From Nitrospirota bacterium (GTDB lineage Bacteria > Nitrospirota > Nitrospiria > SBBL01 > JAADHI01), in NCBI GenBank assembly GCA_029261215.1, contig JAJDBT010000016.1, forward strand, positions 1-64,000: a DNA stretch of 64,000 nt, given 5' to 3'. The position numbers were made by a program, and so were the translations under genes. The notes beneath the pieces were generated by a model that was not told where the DNA came from, did not search any database, and worked only from the letters and a program-made list of their open reading frames with translations. Within the stretch, counting starts at the first letter, position 1. Each line of letters starts with the position of its first letter. Below, piece by piece: positions 61,742-64,000 of this stretch.

Positions 61742-62128
61742 GGAAAAAGTCTCGCATAAGCCGAGTTCTGTTCCCCGAAAAAATCGGGGCGATGATCATT
61801 TCTCTCGACCAGATGTTGCCATCTGGCTCTAGCGACCTAACCCGAACGCTTCGGATGGGCCATCCTTAAAAAAGACAAGATGTCTTAATCTGCGCTCCTA
61901 TTTGGTCTTGCTCCGGGTGGGGTTTACCCTGCCTTCGATGTCACCACCAAAGCGGTGAGCTCTTACCTCGCCGTTTCACCCTTACCTGAAATAAACAGGC
62001 GGTTTGTTTTCTGTGGCACTTTCCTTAGGGTCGCCCCCAGTCGCCGTTAGCGACCACCCTGCCCGCTGGAGCTCGGACTTTCCTCTCTCCGCATGTAACG
62101 AAGAGCGACCATCTGCTCCACTTTTTCC
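61742..62128 (-). ncRNA. rnpB: RNase P RNA, bacterial class A
   Basis: On the minus strand the RNA starts with GGAAAAAGTGGAGCAGATGG and ends with CTTATGCGAGACTTTTTCC; GGAAAAAGT and ACTTTTTCC form helix P1. Conserved blocks are visible: GAGGAAAGTCCGAGC, GGCAGGGTGGTCGC, GGAAAGTGCCACAGAAA, GTAAGGGTGAAACGGCG and CAGAACTCGGCTTA. Length is 387 nt, normal for type A. It is the ribozyme that removes tRNA 5' leaders. Confidence 0.95.
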
Positions 62129-62133
62129 AATAC

Positions 62134-62163
62134 ATCCTAGCGGAACACCGTTTCAGTGCGCAA
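62134..62163 (-). promoter_or_regulatory. Likely rnpB promoter
   Basis: Minus strand: TTGCGC, an 18-base spacer, TAGGAT, with the predicted start at or next to the first base of helix P1. The remaining 250 bases up to the zinc-ribbon gene show nothing else clear. Confidence 0.55.
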
Positions 62164-62412
62164 GTTGAATGTCTTGTAGGGAAAACAAAGATCCTGCTCA
62201 CGCCCTAAAAAAGCCGGAGTTCAGATAAAATCAATCCGTCATTGGTGGTAAAAAGGCATTCTGAAATGAGCGTGGGACGCCGGAGCGTCTCTCATTCATC
62301 AATACAAACAAGGGGCATGTGAATGTGCTGGCAAGGGATTTTCAGTATCAATAGAAAAATGACAGTGAGGCACTCACGGCAGGGGAAAGGACAAAAGCAA
62401 CGAGAAGATCGT

Positions 62413-63135
62413 CTATTTCGCAGCTTCCTGTTCAGTTTTAGCGTAAAGAATTCGATGACAATAGCCGCAGGTCAGGACTTTTTCCTGGCGCTTCACTTCT
62501 GCAATCAGTTGGGGCGGAAGACTAAAATGGCATCCGGTGCAGATCGACCCGTGGAGCGGAACCACCGCCAAACCCTTGGAGCTTGAAAAAAGACGCTGAT
62601 ACGAGGCAAGCAGGCTTTTTGAAATTTTTGCCGAGATGCTTTGCCATTCATCTTCCACAGTCGCTGCAGCCGCTGCAACTGCGTCCATCTCGCTCTGAAC
62701 GGCTTTTTTGACCTCTAAAAACTCAGCTTCGTCTTTGGCAAGCGCGGCCTCTTTTTCTGATATTTCTTTTGTCAAAATCTCAGCACCCTCCATCGCGTTG
62801 AGCAGGTGGTCTTCTATCTCATTTTTACTATTTCGGGCCGCCGCAATCTCTTGAAGATGCGCATGATATTCCTTGTTTGTTTTTATATCAGTCAAGCGGA
62901 GTTTTAATTTTACAATTTTATCTTCAATGACCTGAAGGGCCAGCTCATTTTCTTTTCGACCTTGATGCAATGTTTCAAGACGCTCCCGGGCTTCTTCAAG
63001 CTCAGTCCGGACTTCTAATAATGGCTTTTCCGCAATCGCCATTTTTTCAGGGAAGCCTTTAAGGACCTCTCTGTCTTTCTGACGTTTCAGATCCATGGTC
63101 TGGAGCTGAACGAGCAATGACAGTTCTTCTTTCAC
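62413..63135 (-). CDS. Coiled-coil zinc-ribbon protein (CdsZ/HP0958 family)
   Basis: A 240-residue protein: an N-terminal antiparallel coiled coil (about 1-170, rich in Glu, Lys and Ala) and a C-terminal C4 zinc ribbon with CTGCHFSLPPQ and TCGYCHRILY (CxxC...CxxC). The layout matches the HP0958/CdsZ family, known in other bacteria as a chaperone or RNA/flagellar or secretion-linked factor; in many genomes it is simply a putative nucleic-acid binding protein. It is beside the tRNA and rpoD. Confidence 0.85.
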   Translation of the reverse strand: MKEELSLLVQLQTMDLKRQKDREVLKGFPEKMAIAEKPLLEVRTELEEARERLETLHQGRKENELALQVIEDKIVKLKLRLTDIKTNKEYHAHLQEIAAARNSKNEIEDHLLNAMEGAEILTKEISEKEAALAKDEAEFLEVKKAVQSEMDAVAAAAATVEDEWQSISAKISKSLLASYQRLFSSSKGLAVVPLHGSICTGCHFSLPPQLIAEVKRQEKVLTCGYCHRILYAKTEQEAAK

Positions 63136-63177
63136 GCCTCTTACCCCCTATGAATGTTTCCTTTGATTCAAGCAGGA

Positions 63178-63254
63178 TGGTGGGCCCACCAGGACTCGAA
63201 CCTGGGACCAACCGGTTATGAGCCGGTAGCTCTAACCAACTGAGCTATGGGCCC
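63178..63254 (-). tRNA. tRNA with CAU anticodon (Ile2 or elongator Met)
   Basis: A full cloverleaf on the minus strand: acceptor GGGCCCA/TGGGCCC, D-arm AGCTCAGTTGGTTAGAGC, anticodon stem ACCGG/CCGGT with loop CTCATAA (anticodon CAT), T-arm GGTTCGAGTCC and an encoded 3' CCA. The GGGCC acceptor and loop CTCATAA fit tRNA-Ile2 (lysidine at C34) in many bacteria, but elongator tRNA-Met cannot be excluded without modelling identity elements. Confidence 0.93.
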
Positions 63255-63283
63255 TGCCGAACCTCTCATTAAATCTCTGCTTT

Positions 63284-64000
63284 CTAAATAATTTCTACAA
63301 AACTTTTTAATCGCTTGCTTCGGCTCGGATGACGCAATTTTCGTAAGGCCTTCGCCTCAATCTGACGAATCCGTTCCCGAGTCACTTCAAAGTCTTGACC
63401 AACCTCTTCCAGAGTATGATCAGTGGCCTCACCAATACCAAAACGTTTTCTTAAGACCTTTTCTTCTCGTGGCGTCAAGGTTTGCAATACACTGTCGATC
63501 TGTCGTTGAAGGTCATAACGAATCGCCGCATCAAGCGGAGAAATGACCTTTTTATCTTCGATAAAATCACCCAGATGCGAATCCTCCTCTTCCCCAATCG
63601 GGGTCTCAAGGGAAATTGGTTCTTTCGCAATTTTTAAAATCTTACGAACCTTCTCCAGAGGGAGTTCCATCTTTTCCGCGATCTCTTCCGGCGTGGGTTC
63701 ACGGCCCAATTCCTGAACCAATTGCCTTGAAGTCCGAATCAGCTTATTAATGGTTTCTATCATGTGAACCGGAATTCGGATCGTTCTGGCCTGATCCGCA
63801 ATGGCGCGTGTAATGGCCTGGCGAATCCACCAGGTGGCATAGGTAGAAAACTTGTACCCTCTCTGGTACTCAAATTTATCAACGGCCTTCATCAAGCCGA
63901 TATTGCCCTCCTGGATTAAGTCCAGAAATTGCAACCCACGATTTGTGTATTTTTTTGCAATACTGACCACAAGACGTAGGTTCGCTTCGACCAGTTCGCT
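63284..64000 (-). CDS. rpoD: Primary sigma factor RpoD, C-terminal part
   Basis: The last 239 residues of sigma-70. The frame is open to base 64000, so the ORF-track GTG start is internal. Region 2.1-2.4 is complete from [18 protein letters not shown] through [43 protein letters not shown], followed by region 3 and region 4 ([54 protein letters not shown]). The region 2.4 and 4.2 motifs are standard, in line with the TTGACA/TATAAT-type promoters in this window. Confidence 0.97.
   Translation of the reverse strand, partial: SELVEANLRLVVSIAKKYTNRGLQFLDLIQEGNIGLMKAVDKFEYQRGYKFSTYATWWIRQAITRAIADQARTIRIPVHMIETINKLIRTSRQLVQELGREPTPEEIAEKMELPLEKVRKILKIAKEPISLETPIGEEEDSHLGDFIEDKKVISPLDAAIRYDLQRQIDSVLQTLTPREEKVLRKRFGIGEATDHTLEEVGQDFEVTRERIRQIEAKALRKLRHPSRSKRLKSFVEII

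Noticed and set aside
61655-62412. Protein-coding gene in the gap between the transglycosylase and zinc-ribbon genes
   Set aside because: The region is explained by rnpB, its promoter and terminator; the small frames are incidental.

Overview
The window is a chromosomal segment of a Gram-negative (two-membrane) bacterium. It carries an RND metal pump, several outer-membrane beta-barrels, many lipoproteins with lipoboxes, periplasmic multihaem c-type cytochromes, L,D-transpeptidases, a PilT motor and a class A RNase P RNA. The mix of multihaem cytochromes, DsrE/TusA sulfur-relay proteins and metal-handling genes suggests a respiratory or chemolithotrophic organism, perhaps Nitrospirota- or Desulfobacterota-like. 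This placement is inference; there is no rRNA here to confirm it.

Layout. 1-2.0 kb: end of a heavy-metal efflux cluster (CusA/CzcA C-terminus, DUF3240, HupE/UreJ-like, DUF6488-like). 2.4-7.6 kb: hypothetical protein, porin-like barrel, and a large HAMP-PAS-GGDEF-EAL protein. 7.7-8.7 kb: scar tissue, with IS6-type terminal repeats abutting the C-terminal half of a serine recombinase. 8.7-15 kb: a 54-residue DUF4177-like gene missing from the ORF track, HEAT-repeat lipoprotein, pentahaem cytochrome, TPR protein, glycerate kinase, and three tandem DsrE-like genes. 15.1-21.3 kb: purQ-purL-purF, convergent with hemL and an AtpI-like gene. 21.4-29.1 kb: a metal- or thiol-handling locus with three small His-rich CxxxC proteins, two outer-membrane barrels, a histidine-rich beta-propeller lipoprotein, a TlpA thioredoxin, an HMA-like protein and an atypical Nramp-family transporter. 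29.2-38 kb: rlmN, sodB, desaturase, a cysteine desulfurase homologue lacking the PLP lysine coupled to tusA, an FG-GAP lipoprotein, a PAS-LuxR regulator, dienelactone hydrolase and an AlkD-like protein. 38-41.3 kb: an L,D-transpeptidase/lipoprotein operon. 41.7-43.5 kb: a decayed KAP-NTPase/FGE-sulfatase gene. 43.7-51.6 kb: housekeeping genes (glmM with a coupled tetrahaem cytochrome, PPIase, pgpA, cinA-C, recA, pilT, recX). 51.6-54 kb: TetR-SDR and MarR-rhodanese regulatory pairs with readable promoters and operators. 54-58.5 kb: a Kelch lipoprotein gene with an in-frame TGA near its start, and a related lipoprotein gene broken by a MITE-like element. 58.6-61.7 kb: a three-gene operon of unknown function ending in a signal-less peptidoglycan hydrolase. 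61.7-64 kb: rnpB, a zinc-ribbon protein, a CAU-anticodon tRNA and the 3' part of rpoD.

The most promising material is the 21.4-26.4 kb locus with its repeated CxxxC / R[AP]PP small-protein family, the PLP-lysine-less IscS/TusA pair, the membrane protein/lipoprotein/transglycosylase operon, and a set of promoters that predict leaderless mRNAs.
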